A program made the translations under genes and the position numbers. From Ciona savignyi (Eukaryota > Chordata > Ascidiacea > Phlebobranchia > Cionidae), in assembly GCA_000149265.1 (NCBI GenBank), contig CH002073.1:1379354-1443353 (forward strand): 64,000 nucleotides of DNA. The letters are read 5' to 3'. Every line of letters begins with the position of its first letter. Positions within the stretch are counted from its first letter, which is position 1. Below are positions 22,968 through 35,800 of this stretch, in pieces. The notes under the pieces were generated by a model. That model was not told the origin of the DNA. It searched no databases and saw only the letters and a list, made by a program, of their open reading frames with translations.

Positions 22968-23075
22968 TACAGTCGTGTGGCCAAACGGTTAACGCACTTA
23001 TACAGCGGAGTTTATATATGACGAGCACAACATGGGTTTAAAAAACTTAAAATTTTTGCTAATTTATTCTTTTCT
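22968..23075 (+). mobile_element. SINE family 2, diverged
   Basis: GTCGTGTGGCCAAACGGTTA followed by a poor B-box region and an A-rich tail. The core matches the better copies at 53326 and 56525. Confidence 0.55.
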
Positions 23076-23482
23076 GGAGGAATTTAAACACTTTATTCAC
23101 GACGCATGCGCTATAAAATCCATGTAAAAATTATTATCACGAAAATAAAAAATATATACCTTGAAACGGTTTTTAACCACTGATAGAGTTTCATTTTAGG
23201 TATTTTTTTCAACTTCAATCTTATAACGCTGGCTACCGCCTCGATACTGGGTATTTTATTTTATTAATTTTTTTATTAAGGCGTCTCATTAAACCGCCAG
23301 ACTAACCGGTCGGACCGGTTAAAATATCGTTTTAACAATACTTAACGTTTTTTTAGTTAATATATACATTGTTATGTTAATTACCGGTATAAACATTTTT
23401 TACTCGCCTTAGGTTAGAACCCATAATGGGCTCGATCCCAAATCTTTTTATATAGTTGGTAAATATGTTGATTTTTTAACCA

Positions 23483-23779
23483 TTTCGGCCGGTTGGTTTA
23501 GCGGTTAAGTGTATCGCCTTTCAATCGAAAGGTTGCAGGGGCGAAACTGGTCTCTAGCACGTCGGTTATGTTCTTGGGCAAGGCACTTTACGGACATTGT
23601 CTGAACCCAGCGGATTAATGGGTTCTACCAAATTGAAGGAACATGTCTATCATATACAACACACTGCAATAGCTCCGGTAACCCGACGGTGGGCGCGAGG
23701 TGATTTGACCATTGCCCGTGGGTTAACCCCCTTGATTTTCCCATTCACGAAGATAAACATAAATATTCTATCCTATCCT
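23483..23779 (+). mobile_element. SINE family 1, full length
   Basis: All family blocks are present, from GGCCGGTTGGTTTAGCGG to the tail ATTCTATCCTATCCTA. A fragment of a family-2 SINE follows directly. Confidence 0.88.
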
Positions 23780-23892
23780 ATTCGGCCACACGACCGTACA
23801 ACCGGCACAAATTGCAATACTATTAATAAACCCAGTTTTCGGTTGAGTCTCTGATCTATTATCAGTGTGGAATTAAAGTAGCCTTTATCACT

Positions 23893-24212
23893 GGAAAACC
23901 AATTAGCTTGGCACTTCAGCGCCTTGCCTTTCAGTCAAACTGGTGTAGATTCGAAACTGGTCGCTAGCGGTTTATGACCTTGGGCAAGGCACCTAACGGA
24001 TATAGACTGAACCCATTGGATTTAATAGGTTCTATTAAATTCATAAAACGTGTCAATCATACTTTACACACTGCAATAGCTCTGGTTATCCGACGGTGGG
24101 TAATCTTGCGGCTACTTGTGTGAGAACGCCCCCTTGCGTATTCGCAAAATAATCTGACGATTGACCGTATGATAATTCCCATTGCGTTTTTTCATTTACA
24201 GGGATAAACATT
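23893..24212 (+). mobile_element. SINE family 1, old diverged copy
   Basis: The head, CTTGGGCAAGGCAC, CACTGCAATAGCTCTGG and GGATAAAC boxes are recognisable but heavily mutated, and the tail is lost. Confidence 0.65.
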
Positions 24213-24414
24213 TCGAACGCTTGTGTACTTAATCGAAATATGTATCGGTGATAATCACCATTCGGCCACACAGCCGTTTGAAAGATCATAATAATATGAC
24301 TTTTAAAGTTTCCAGTTCAATTATTATCTTCGGTCCTTCCAATCAACATAATAGACACTGCAATACGGCAGCAGAATCGGTCATTTTTTTACAACACGGG
24401 CAACCGTCAGATTA

Positions 24415-24660
24415 CCTCGCAAATACGTAAGGAAGCGTTATCACACGGGCAATCGTCATTTTACCTCGCGAATACGTAAGGGAGCGTTATCACACGGGCA
24501 ATCGTCATTTTACCTCGTAAATACGTAAGGGGGTTACCACACGGGCAATCGTCATTTTACCTCGCGATTACGTAAGCACGCGTTGTCATACTCATCAGAT
24601 TACCTCGTATCCACAGTCGGGTTACCGTTGCCTTTGCAGTGTGTTTTATGATCGAGACGT
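24415..24660. repeat. 49-bp tandem repeat derived from a SINE
   Basis: Three to four units of AATACGTAAGG, then TTATCACACGGGCAATCGTC and ATTTTACCTCG, running into a normal antisense SINE remnant. The amplified segment is the SINE's GATTGCCCGTG region. Confidence 0.8.
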
Positions 24661-25673
24661 TCTTTTTATTTAGTATTAGAACTCATTTATCCACGTTAAT
24701 TAAGTAGTGTTCTTTTTGCTTCTTCGTTACATTAATAAAAAAATTGCAAGGATAAATTAAAAAGAAAGCAAAAGGAAAGTAAAAAATTACAGTAGTAAAC
24801 CACGTCAGCTGCGTACATATGTTATTTAAACGAGTGTTTTGCTGAGTAACAATAATGGTGATTCCCCAATGTTTGTTTGTTTGGAAGCAGCATGTGCTAG
24901 GCTGCGCGCCGGTGTTCTTGTTTAGCTGTAAAGTTTTGTAATAGTGGAACATAGCTTTGTGAAATAAAGGTTTTGTTCCAAGCTTTATTTTTGATGCACA
25001 CGTTCCTGCAATATAGTTGAACCTACTAATGTCCGTTAAGTGCCTTGCCCAAGGATATATAACAGACTAGCTAGCGACAAGTTTCGAACTGGAAACCCTT
25101 CGGTTGTAAGGCAACGCAAAAACTAACCAGACTAATCTTAGTACCATATGTATACAGGTATATAAACGGTATAAAACAGTATATATACTTACTTTTATAA
25201 CAGCTTGCCTCTGTAACAAGGTACTGGCTACTTCTACCTGCATAACACTGTATTTATTGTCCTTGTGTGCTGTAATATATAGATTAATTTATTACGGCCT
25301 TAGATCCTGTATTTATACACAAATCAACCTTACTAAGCACACCACATGTCTATCTGTGCCACATTACCAAAGTCCTTACCATACTGTAGCAAATTCGCGG
25401 TTTTGTCATTGTTCAATAGCATGTTGTTGTTATCACTGGTTCCATATGACTCTCCCTTATAAGGTTGTAAATCCGCTTTAACATGACCGCAGACTTATAC
25501 GTTCCCAGAAATTTCCTTTTCCCATATACCACCATGCTGTCTTTTGTTTTCGAGCATAAATTAATAAATTTAAGAATCATGGCTCTTGTAACAAACATCT
25601 AAGAAAAGCCGATTTTTTTTAAGTCGTGCCCTCATTTATTCAATTCTCATATGCGTGTTTTGTCATGGTTGCA

Positions 25674-25733
25674 CCATAGAATACTAACTTACTTGTCCAT
25701 CTGTTTTAATTTCTGTAAGTTAGTATTCTATGG
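25674..25733. other. Perfect 19-bp inverted repeat with 22-nt loop
   Basis: CCATAGAATACTAACTTAC at 25674-25692 is the exact reverse complement of 25715-25733. The 60-nt hairpin has the size of a small pre-miRNA stem-loop, but nothing else supports an RNA gene. Confidence 0.6.
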
Positions 25734-25924
25734 TTGCACGTAACCAAGTAAAAGCCAACCTCTATTTGTGGAGTCACATATTGGACTGTTAGCCATCGTC
25801 AAGTCATATTTGGTGTCAGGCTTAGGAACCAAGCTAAAACTACCACGAAACATACTACAATACACCCACGTACTACCATACTTTCCACATACTACATTTC
25901 AAAGTCCCGATTATACATATTTCC

Positions 25925-26225
25925 ACACAAATCAACCTTGGTAAGCACACCACCTGTCCATCTGCACCACATTTCCTAAGTCCCTACCAAACACATTTCC
26001 ACACAAATCAACCTTGATAAACACCATTTGTCTATCTGTGACACGTTTGCAAAGTCCTGACCGTATACATTTGCACAGAAATCAACCTTGATAAACACAC
26101 CACGTTTCCATCTGTAGCACATTTCCTAAGTCCCTACCATACACATTTCCATAGCAATCAATCTTGATAAGCACACCACTTGTGCCACATTTACAAAGTC
26201 AAGATCATACATATTTGTACAAAAT
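25925..26225. repeat. Tandem repeat, ~75-80 bp unit
   Basis: About four units sharing CACAAATCAACCTTG, AAGCACACCAC, CATCTG and TTTCC(A)AAGTCCC. A related single unit lies at 25317-25385. Intergenic, upstream of the coiled-coil gene. Confidence 0.75.
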
Positions 26226-26817
26226 CCCATTGCATTATGTTTTAAATTTTAAACATACCGATTTAATACAATCGTATAAAGATTCGATATATATTTTTTT
26301 TTTAAATTTCGTCTATTATTTTGCTAAAAACGCACACAATATTTATGTGTCCAATCTATTTACAATCTATTTTTGCATGACTGAAATAATTTAGTTTGAC
26401 CTCAAAAATCATGTAGATTGATCCAAATTGAAAAATAAAACATCAAAATGTTAAATTATTTACGTTAATACACATTGACGAAACAAGAGCATGCGAAAAA
26501 AATATATATCTAACATCTAGAAAGTAGATTGTACAATCTTAAATTTAGAATGATGCAAAAACATCTAACTTTAAATGAAAATAATCTAAAATGGCAAATA
26601 TGCATAAATGTTAAATAATAAAATATCATCAGACAATACGTTTATATTCGAAACAAAGGCTCTATTGTTGCGTATTAACTATGTTAAACAAGTTTAAAAA
26701 CATTACTCATCAAATTTAAAAAAAAGTGCAATTTTATACCTAAATAATTTTTCACATAAATGGGAATTATGTTAAATTTAAGAAAATTATAGTTCGGATA
26801 ATAATTGATCCATAAAT

Positions 26818-29800
26818 ATGGATTACGGAGTAAAAAAGGAGAGTAGTGACGTTCGGGAAAAAAGAGAGGCGATGGAAAAAATGAAAACGCTGCGTCATGC
26901 TCTTGGCGTTTCAGGTTTGAATTTTAAATTTGGCAATTTTTTATCGGGGTCAGTTTTGAACCCATTATGGGCTCGTTGTTAAGTAGGTTTATTTTGTACA
27001 AAATTGGGTAAACGTGTTTGCTCATTTGGGGAAAACTAAAAGGTGGGAAAGAGGGAATGAGGGAAATTGCTAACTAAAATAATGTGTAACACATTAAAGT
27101 CAGTTTTAAACACGCGGTTGGAGTTATGGTTAGTTCACTTTTAGGCAGGGTTCTCGATAGCCTGTGGTCAGCAGATCTCAACGATATTTATAAAATGCTT
27201 GTATTTACTTAAGCAGCAGAAAATCACAACTACGTTAAAACATAATGCAACGGTCATATAAAATGAAATGGGCGATAAAGTCTAACGGTTTTTTGGCGGG
27301 AGAGATAACAATAAATGCGACAGGCTATTATTGTCAAAGAGTTGATTACTAGGGCATTCTCAAGTAATCAGCACACGCACCAAAATCACGAACCAAAAAA
27401 AAACATTGTAACATAAGGACATGTCTCTTCTTATATGGTATGCTGCATAGGTCGCGTTAACATATATTTATCGGCTATATAGGTTTTGACCCCACGCTGG
27501 ACCCGCTACTAATACCGTTTGTTTATATCGAAGATGAATATAAACCGGTCGCGTTAACCATTCGGCCACATGACAGTAAATTAAACGTTTTGTTTACCGA
27601 GCTGAGTTTTGATCCCACGATGTACTCGTTACTAACCCCATTTTTTTATACAGAATATGTTCATTTAAATCATTTAAGTTAACCTTTCTGACACATTTTT
27701 TACTGGGCTTAGTATCAAATCCAAAATAGTTTTTTGCTATTACCGTTTTTGTATGTAAGTCGGTATGTGTATCGGTCGCGGCAACCAATCGGTCGCACGA
27801 CTGTACGCGTCAACCACACGACCGTAGTAATAAAACCAAACGAACCGTCAGACACATACGAAGAGTCGTTCCAGCGCCATCTAGCGGAAGAGCTAAGCGT
27901 GCCTCGGGCGGTGATTGGTAAAATGATGGAGATGGAAGAACTGAAAGCACTGAGAAAGCGGGCTGGCATACTAAACCAACTGGATCAATGCAAAGCACGA
28001 ATTGTCAACGCTCTGGAAATGGCCGACGTTAAGGTTAGGATAGGATAGGATATTCATCTTTATCCCCGTGAATAGGAAAACCAAGGGGGTTAACACACAG
28101 GCAATCGTCAGATCACCTCGCGCCCATCGTCGGATTACCGGAGCTTTTGCAGTGTGTTGTATATGATAGACACGTTCCTTCAATTTGGTAGAACCCATTA
28201 ATCCGTTGGGTTTAGGCAATGTCCGTAAAGTGCCTTGCCCAAGGACACAACCGACTAGCTAGCGACCAGTTTTCGCACCTGCAAACTTTTGATTGAAAGG
28301 CGACGCACTTAACCGTTAGACCAACGGGCCGGACGAAGGTTAGGATGTGCGGTCTGAATAGCTTGGTGGATTAGTCGCCTTTCAGTCGAAGGGCTGTAGG
28401 TACGAAACTGGTCGCTAGCTGATCGGTGGTGTCCTTGGTCAATGCACTTATTATCTTACCATACCATAGTTGTACAATATCCTTGTATAAATCCAACAAC
28501 CTAGATTTCTCTACTAGTTGGAATATAAATCGCCCACCAATCCTTCCATATTATAGTCAGACGATATCCTTGTATAAATCAATTAACCTAGATTTCCTAT
28601 TAGTTGGAATATAAATTGCCTACCAATCCTTTCATATTATAGTCGGACGATATCCTTGTATATTTCAATCAAATTAGATTTCCCTATTAGTTAGAATATA
28701 AATCGCCCACCAATCATTTCATATTATAGTCGTACGATATCCTTGTATAAATCAATCAACCTAGATTTCCTATTCGTTAAAATATAAATCGCCAACCAAT
28801 CTATCCATAGTCAGACGATATACCGTGGGGACCGAACGATGACCACGCCCCGGAACCGAACCCGGGAGCACCTGTTGCTTTCACCGATCCAACACATGAC
28901 AAAGACCAGGCCAAACTGACGAGGCGAGCAGAGCAATCTGTGATACTCTGCGCTATAAACCAGTACATTGCAGGCTGTTCAAGCAAGTAAGTTATACCGA
29001 GATAAGTATCCTATTCCAATTTTACGAGCATGTTTATCTGATTGTGGGCTCGCGCTTTTTTAAAAGCTGATTGCTTGAAGTTGGCTGAGCTTGTTTCAGC
29101 CGGCTGCCATACGGTCTCTTGCGAGCTGCGAAGCGGAAAGTCTATAAGTTCACTCTCCACAGAACGCCTACAAATAATTATAGTAGCCACGATTTGTCTT
29201 AATCATCTTCACATCTGCACGTTTTACTTACTGTGGGGAATTAGGTGGGAAAACTATGTTAACGATTTAAACGGAAAAATACTAATGCCCGTACAAGGTG
29301 ATAATTACGTAACGGGTAATGATATGTAAGAGTCAGAAAACTTCAAATACAAAATATTTAGGACATAAAAACACAAAATATTTAGGACATAAAATAAATT
29401 ATAACAAATATAGATTATACGAAATGCTACATGATCATTAGGGGGTTTTGTGCGTGGGAAACCCCCGTAATCAAATTCTGTTTTTTTGGGAAGGAAAAGT
29501 TTATGGGTGGTTTGATAGGGTGCCTTTAATTATTGAAAACCTAAAATATATAAATATGGATTAGGAGCCTAAAACCAGATGACTTCTTAATTACCAGAGG
29601 GAAAGCGAAAAAAGGACAGGAAAAATTGCCCACTTAAACTATGGAAAGTAATTCTAACCCTGTCCCAAACACTTATATAAATTTCAGTACTCTAACCCTA
29701 ATTCTGTGATATTTATTTTGGTCTGCAGTCCCCCAAATTCTTGCCACATTTTAGTTTCACCACTATTGATCTATAAAGGAACTAAAGGAGGGAAAGAAGG

Positions 29801-32800
29801 AATGAGTAAAACTGCACACTAAAATGAAGATTAAGGGGTTAAAGTTACATTTCAGCTGAAGTTAGAGTTGGTGTTAGTTTTGGGCTTGAGATTAGTGTTC
29901 GGTGCATGGTTAGAATAAGTTTTTATAAATTTATTAAGTCGCTAATCGGTCGGACCTTGTTTGGCACATGGGCAATCGTCAGAATACCTTGCAAATTATT
30001 GGGTTACTAAAGATTGTGGTGCTTTGTGTAAGATTGAATCGTTTCTTTCATTTAGTAGAACCCATCATTTAACTAGGTTCAGGCAACTGTTCGTTAAATG
30101 CTTAAGAACACAACCACTAGATAGCGACCAGTTTCGTACCTGCAACCCTTGGGCTGAAATGCGACACTTTAACCCACCAAGCTAATCGGTTGGACTTTCT
30201 TTGACAGAGCTGAAGATATGAATGAACTGGTCGAATGGATGTCGAATTTCGTGTTCGAAATATCTTGGGATGAAGTCGGCGTCCAACCAATTGAGGACAG
30301 AGAGGACGAAGAGGCCGACGCATACAGGTTGGTTGGTGCACTTGGATCGCTTGGATCACTTAGATTTCTATGGAAAGTAATTCTAACCCTGTCCCAAACA
30401 CTAATCTCAACCCCAAAACTAACTTTAACCTTAACCCTAACATTAATATCATGGCTTTTGTAATTACGAAGTATAGTAAGCGATCCAAGCGATTCAAGCG
30501 CACCATGCGATAAAAGCGGTCCAAGCGATCTTGTAGTATTTAGAGGTACCGCGCTGGTTTGGTTTCGAAACTCGTTGATACCTTTTCAGAGCTCTGTTTG
30601 CTGGTTTGGTTTTGAAACTGATTGGTACCTATTAAGCTGTTTGCTGGTTTGGTTGGAAACTGGTTGGTTTCGGAACTATTTGGTTGTTTGCTGATTTGGT
30701 TGGAAACCTGTTGCTAGCTATTCGGTTGTGTCCTTAGGCAAAGCACTTAACAAACATTGCCCGAACCTTAGTGGATTAAATGGTTCTATTAAATTAAAGG
30801 ACCTTGTAAATCATAGACAACACACTAAAATACCTCCAGTAACACGACGGTGGTTGCGAGGTAATCAGACGATTGCTGTGTGTTAACCCCCTTGATTTTT
30901 GTATATGCTGGGATAAACATGATTATCCTATCCCCAGGGCTATGGTGTTGTCACTCCAGAGGGCATGGAAATGTGTTCGTAAAATGGAACAATTCATTCA
31001 ACTTATGGTGTCCGACGACACATTTGACGTTTTGTCCGGCAAATTCCCACCACATGTGGCAGCGATGAGACAGAGAAAAAATATCCCATCAAGAAAGCTT
31101 TGGTGCAGGTAAACTACTTCTTTATGGCGTATTTTATCATTTTTTTAGAGTATATTACAACATCAATGTCCTACACAAAAAAAACAACTATTTACATGAC
31201 CTTTTATATACAAAATTTTGAAATCAAGAAAGCTTTGGTGCAGGTAAACTACTTCTTTATGGCGTATTTTTTCGATTTTTTAGAGTAAATTGCAACATCA
31301 ATGTCCTGCACAAAAAAAAAACTTTTAATATTACCTTTTATTTAAAAACTAATTTGAAAACTGAAAAAAAAAACTGAAAAAAGATGACAATATGAAAGAA
31401 ACACATATATAAACAACCTGTAACGAAAGTCGTTAAAAAGAGAATTTTCCCTAGATAACTAATATATGGGAAAAAAACAGTTGTAAATAACAGCTGAACA
31501 ATTACCTCCCCCCAGTTGACAACTTTGTTGGGAAATCCCCCAGACAAAAAAGACTTTTTTTAATCCTATACATTGTTTTTTTCCAGTAACAAATGGAGAC
31601 AAAAAATCGACCAGTATACAAAGCTAAGATTAAAGTTAAATTCGAAAAAATCAAAAACTAACTTGGACAAAAAAAGTATTACAGTCCTACCTGGTAAGTT
31701 TTTAAGGGGTTGGTTTCATTGAACAAACTTTCGACCTGTAGACTTTTAAGGTTGGAACCTACCAGCTAACCAGTCATTAAGAATAGAATAACCGGAGTTC
31801 TCGTTGTACACCCCAGTGGTCGGGTTGTGTTTTTATTGATTGTGTCGTATTTAGTAACTGTATTTTATGATATTGAGTATTACGTGGAAAAAGGAGAATA
31901 ACCCAGTTTATTAGAGAAACATGAGTTTTTTCATGTTTTTTATTATTTTTTTGCCCAAGTCAGCGAAAAAGTGCTGACTCAACAAAATGCCAAATTGGCA
32001 GGTAACGACGTACCAAAAGACCCTTATAAGGAGGTGGAGGCAATCATCTTAAATGAAGTGTCTAACTCATGGGAAGAAGCCACAGCAGATGTGATGTATC
32101 ATATCCAGGAAACCTGCAACCATCGGTTCACAAAGGTTGGTAAAATTCTTTTATTTAATGTTTCTATAGTTTACATTTCAGTTCCTTTAACTGTTAATAA
32201 GTTCTGCTACTTATCACAACCTTGCGGTACCTAATAGATCACATGATAAGATCCTGTTGTTAACTCTTGTTTATTATACCGAGTGGACCACGATCGCACG
32301 TCAACACAACCTCGTGTTAATATTGACCTTTAACACTTCAAGCACGACATCACGTGTTTCACAAATTATTAAAATCTAGCAGTTTCCAGCAATAACAGTA
32401 TTCGAAAATGTCAATGTTCAAAATTGCTTTAAATAAAGAGAAAACGATACTTTAAAAATTTAAAGAGGGTGTAAGTAAAATTCCCTTATCTGAAAGTTTT
32501 TATAGTTTTTGCATTTCGAGTTTCTAAAAAACAGAAAATTAGATATTCGTAAAAGCTTTGAATTAAAGAAAAAAAACGATACTTAAATATTTAAAAAGGC
32601 TTTAAATAGTAATGAAAAATTATTGACATGACTTTTTAAAAACGACTGACTTGACTTTTATATAATGACCAACATGACTTTCAAATAATGACTGACATGA
32701 CTTGCAAAAAAAAACAACCTGTGAAAACGACCGTCAGGATTGACAAATAACTGACAATGTCAGTGTCAGTCTGACATTACTTACAATAGTACGGACTGTC

Positions 32801-35800
32801 AAACAGGATTGTCAAATAACGCACCAAACAGCATTGATGTATAGTTCATAATTCACACAAAACTACTGTTTTAGCCATCTTGCAAAACCCGGCTCGACCG
32901 CGCAATGCTTCTCTTGGAGTTCATACAAGCCGCCACTAGAGGGAAGCTTATTGTGGCTGAGAACACGAGGAAACTCCTCAAAGACACCCAAGCCACAGTG
33001 GCAAGGTACGTGCTTAAAAAGCTGGGTAGAGTCAACTTTATCGATTAAAAAAAAAACGGAATTTGGGTAAGGGGGTTAATTTTACCCCAGGGGTGAAAAA
33101 ATGCAGAAAAAAGTTTGATCATGTGTGTAACAACATTATTCCTTTTGCATTGTTGTGGAAATTGACTCTACCCAGCTTTTTAAGTTTACCCTACACCAGG
33201 GCTAATTGGGATGGTTAAACAGCCCAAAAAAAACTTTTTTTCACAATCTTTTGAGTTACCATTTTTTTTATATTGAAGCAATTGCCATTGTTTTTTGTAC
33301 ATTTAAATCTTATGCTACTCTTTTTGGTAATTGTATGGGCACTTTTTTGCTAAAATGAAAAGTTATGTTTGCCTAATAGATAAGTTGCTATTTATTCTAA
33401 TTCTGGCTTTATTTCTATAACGGAGACTGTCTAAACATGCATACTACTCCAAAACTTTTTTTCGGAAAAATGCGCTTAAAGTTTTTCCCAAGTATAGAAT
33501 GCAGGAAGAAGCTACACAGATGCAGAAAGAAATGGCTGAGTCCCAGAAAGTTATTCAAGCTGCTCGGAGGAAAATAACGAGATTAAAGCGACAGGTAATT
33601 TGAATGTCCGGCCGGTTAGTCTGACGGTTAAATGGGTCGCCTTTCAATCGAAAGGTTGCAGGTGCGAAACTGGTCGCTAGCTAGTCGGTTGTGTCGTTGG
33701 GCAAGGCACTTAACGGACATTGCCTGAACCCAGCGGAGTAATGGGTTCTACCAAATTGAAGGAACGTGTCTATCATATACATCACACTGCAAAAGCTCCG
33801 GTAACCCGACGGTAGAAGCGAGGTAATCTAACGATTGCCCGTGTGTTAACCCACTTGGTTTTCCCATTTACAGGAATAAACATAAATATCCTATACTATC
33901 CTATTTTTTTGTCAAATCCTGACATATTATATTTCAAGCAAGGGTTATGATTATAGATATTCATAAGGTGTTAACACATGGGTAATCGCCAGGACGCCAG
34001 ATTACTTCGCGGCCACGCAATGTTTTGAATGAATTCTTATAAGTTCAAAAAACCAGTAATTTCGCGCAGTTTGCTGTATGTGTATTACATTAGACCCACA
34101 GCTTAAAATTGGCTGTTTTTAGTATGTTCCAAAGTCTAAACTTACGTATATTTTGTTGCAAATTGCTGTAAGCAGTCTACAGGCTGCTGAATGGTTATAT
34201 GATCAAAACTGCTCTGGCCACGATAGTTTAGTTTATTTTTTTGCTCCTTGGTTACAATAAAGAAGAATAGAACAATGACGAGATTAAAGCTACAGGCTTT
34301 ATTCCTAGGCAAGGCACTTAGCAGACATCAGCTAAATACAATGGATTAATGGGTGTACTTAAACTGAAGGAATACCTCGTATACAACTAACTTACCAACA
34401 GTGAGTGCAAGGTAATCTGTCATTTACCCACACTAGAACGCTTCCCTACGTTTTCTAATCTAGGGGCATGAAACATGAGAACCCAGTGGACTAATGGGTT
34501 AACTAAAATTAAAAGGTAATCTGACAATTGCCTGTATGATAACACCTATTGCATTTTCCCTTTCATTGGGATAAAGCATGAAAATGCAGTAACAGGAGGC
34601 AAGAAACTTAGCCTGAACACAGTGTGGTTAACGGGTTTGACGAACAATTGGGTTATATCTGCATTGGATAAAATACCTAAGCTATGTTTAATTTGAAGAC
34701 TCTTATTATAAAACCCCTGTGTTTTCCCACCACTGTGGTAAACATACGATTTTCTAACTCGTATCAAACAATTCTTGAAAATTATCTCTGGTCCTCAATT
34801 TTACATATGGTCTTTCTAAATACTAACCTAAACAATTTTTAAACTTTAGAAATTGTCTCTGGTAATTAATTTTACATAACGTCTTTCTAAATACTAACCT
34901 AAACAATTTTTAAACTTAGAAATTATCTCTGGTAATTAATTTTACATAAGGTCGTTCTAAATACTAACCTAAACAATTTTTAAACTTTAGAAATTATCTT
35001 TGGTAATTAATTTTACATAACGTCTTTCTAAATACTAACCTAAACAATTTTTAAACTTTAGAAATTATCTCTGGTATTCAATTTTACATAAGTTCTTTCT
35101 AAATACTAATTAAAACAATTTTTAAACTTTAGAAATTATGTCTGGTATTCAATTTTACATAACGTCTTTCTAAATACTAACCTAAACAATTCTTAAACTT
35201 TAGAAATTATATCTGGTATTTAATTTTACATTAAGGTCGTTCTAAATACTAAGCTAAACAATTTTTAAACCTTAGAAATTATCTCTGGTATTCAATTTTA
35301 CATAAGATCTTTTTAAATACTAACCTAAATAATTTTTAAACTTTAGAAATTATATCTGTTATTCAATTTTACATAAGGGCTTTCAAATCAAAACAATTTT
35401 TAAACTTCGGAAATTATATCTGGTATTCAATTTTACATAACGTCTTTTTAAATACTAACCTAAATAATTTGTAAACTTTCGAAATTACATCCAGCTTTTA
35501 ATTTTTTCTAGCTTGAAGCTGTCAACAAAGAAAACGAGAAACTCCTGAAAAAGATTGCAACGTTTCACGACCAAGTTTCCTCCCTTGAAAAGAAGATAGA
35601 GGAATTACAGGAATTGCCGAACCAATCGGAATTTGATGGTTCGTTTTAAATTGATTAAACTTTAATCAGAAATTAATGCTTATTTTCAGGGGTGCATAAA
35701 TCCATGTATTTTCTTTCATGTATTTTCAAAGATGCATTAATCTACATTTTTTCAAAGTAAAAAAATCTTTATAAAAATCAACTAGTGTAGTGTGTTGTGT

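Larger units (their letters stand above)
26818..33005 (+). other. Exons 1-7: helical N-terminal region
   Basis: Encodes about 350 residues. Recognisable segments are EKMKTLRHALGVSDTYEESF, the Asp/Pro-rich PWGPNDDHAPEPNPG, the acidic EDREDEEADAYR, RAWKCVRKMEQFIQLM, and LLLEFIQAATRGKLIVAENT. It is predicted mostly helical but not yet heptad-regular. I recognise no family motif. Confidence 0.8.

Noticed and set aside
22968..23075. Possible true tRNA genes
   Set aside because: The A- and B-box words occur in many dispersed copies with poor stem pairing and A-rich tails, so they are SINEs.
24415..24575. CRISPR-like direct repeats
   Set aside because: The units are contiguous with no unique spacers, in a eukaryotic SINE context.
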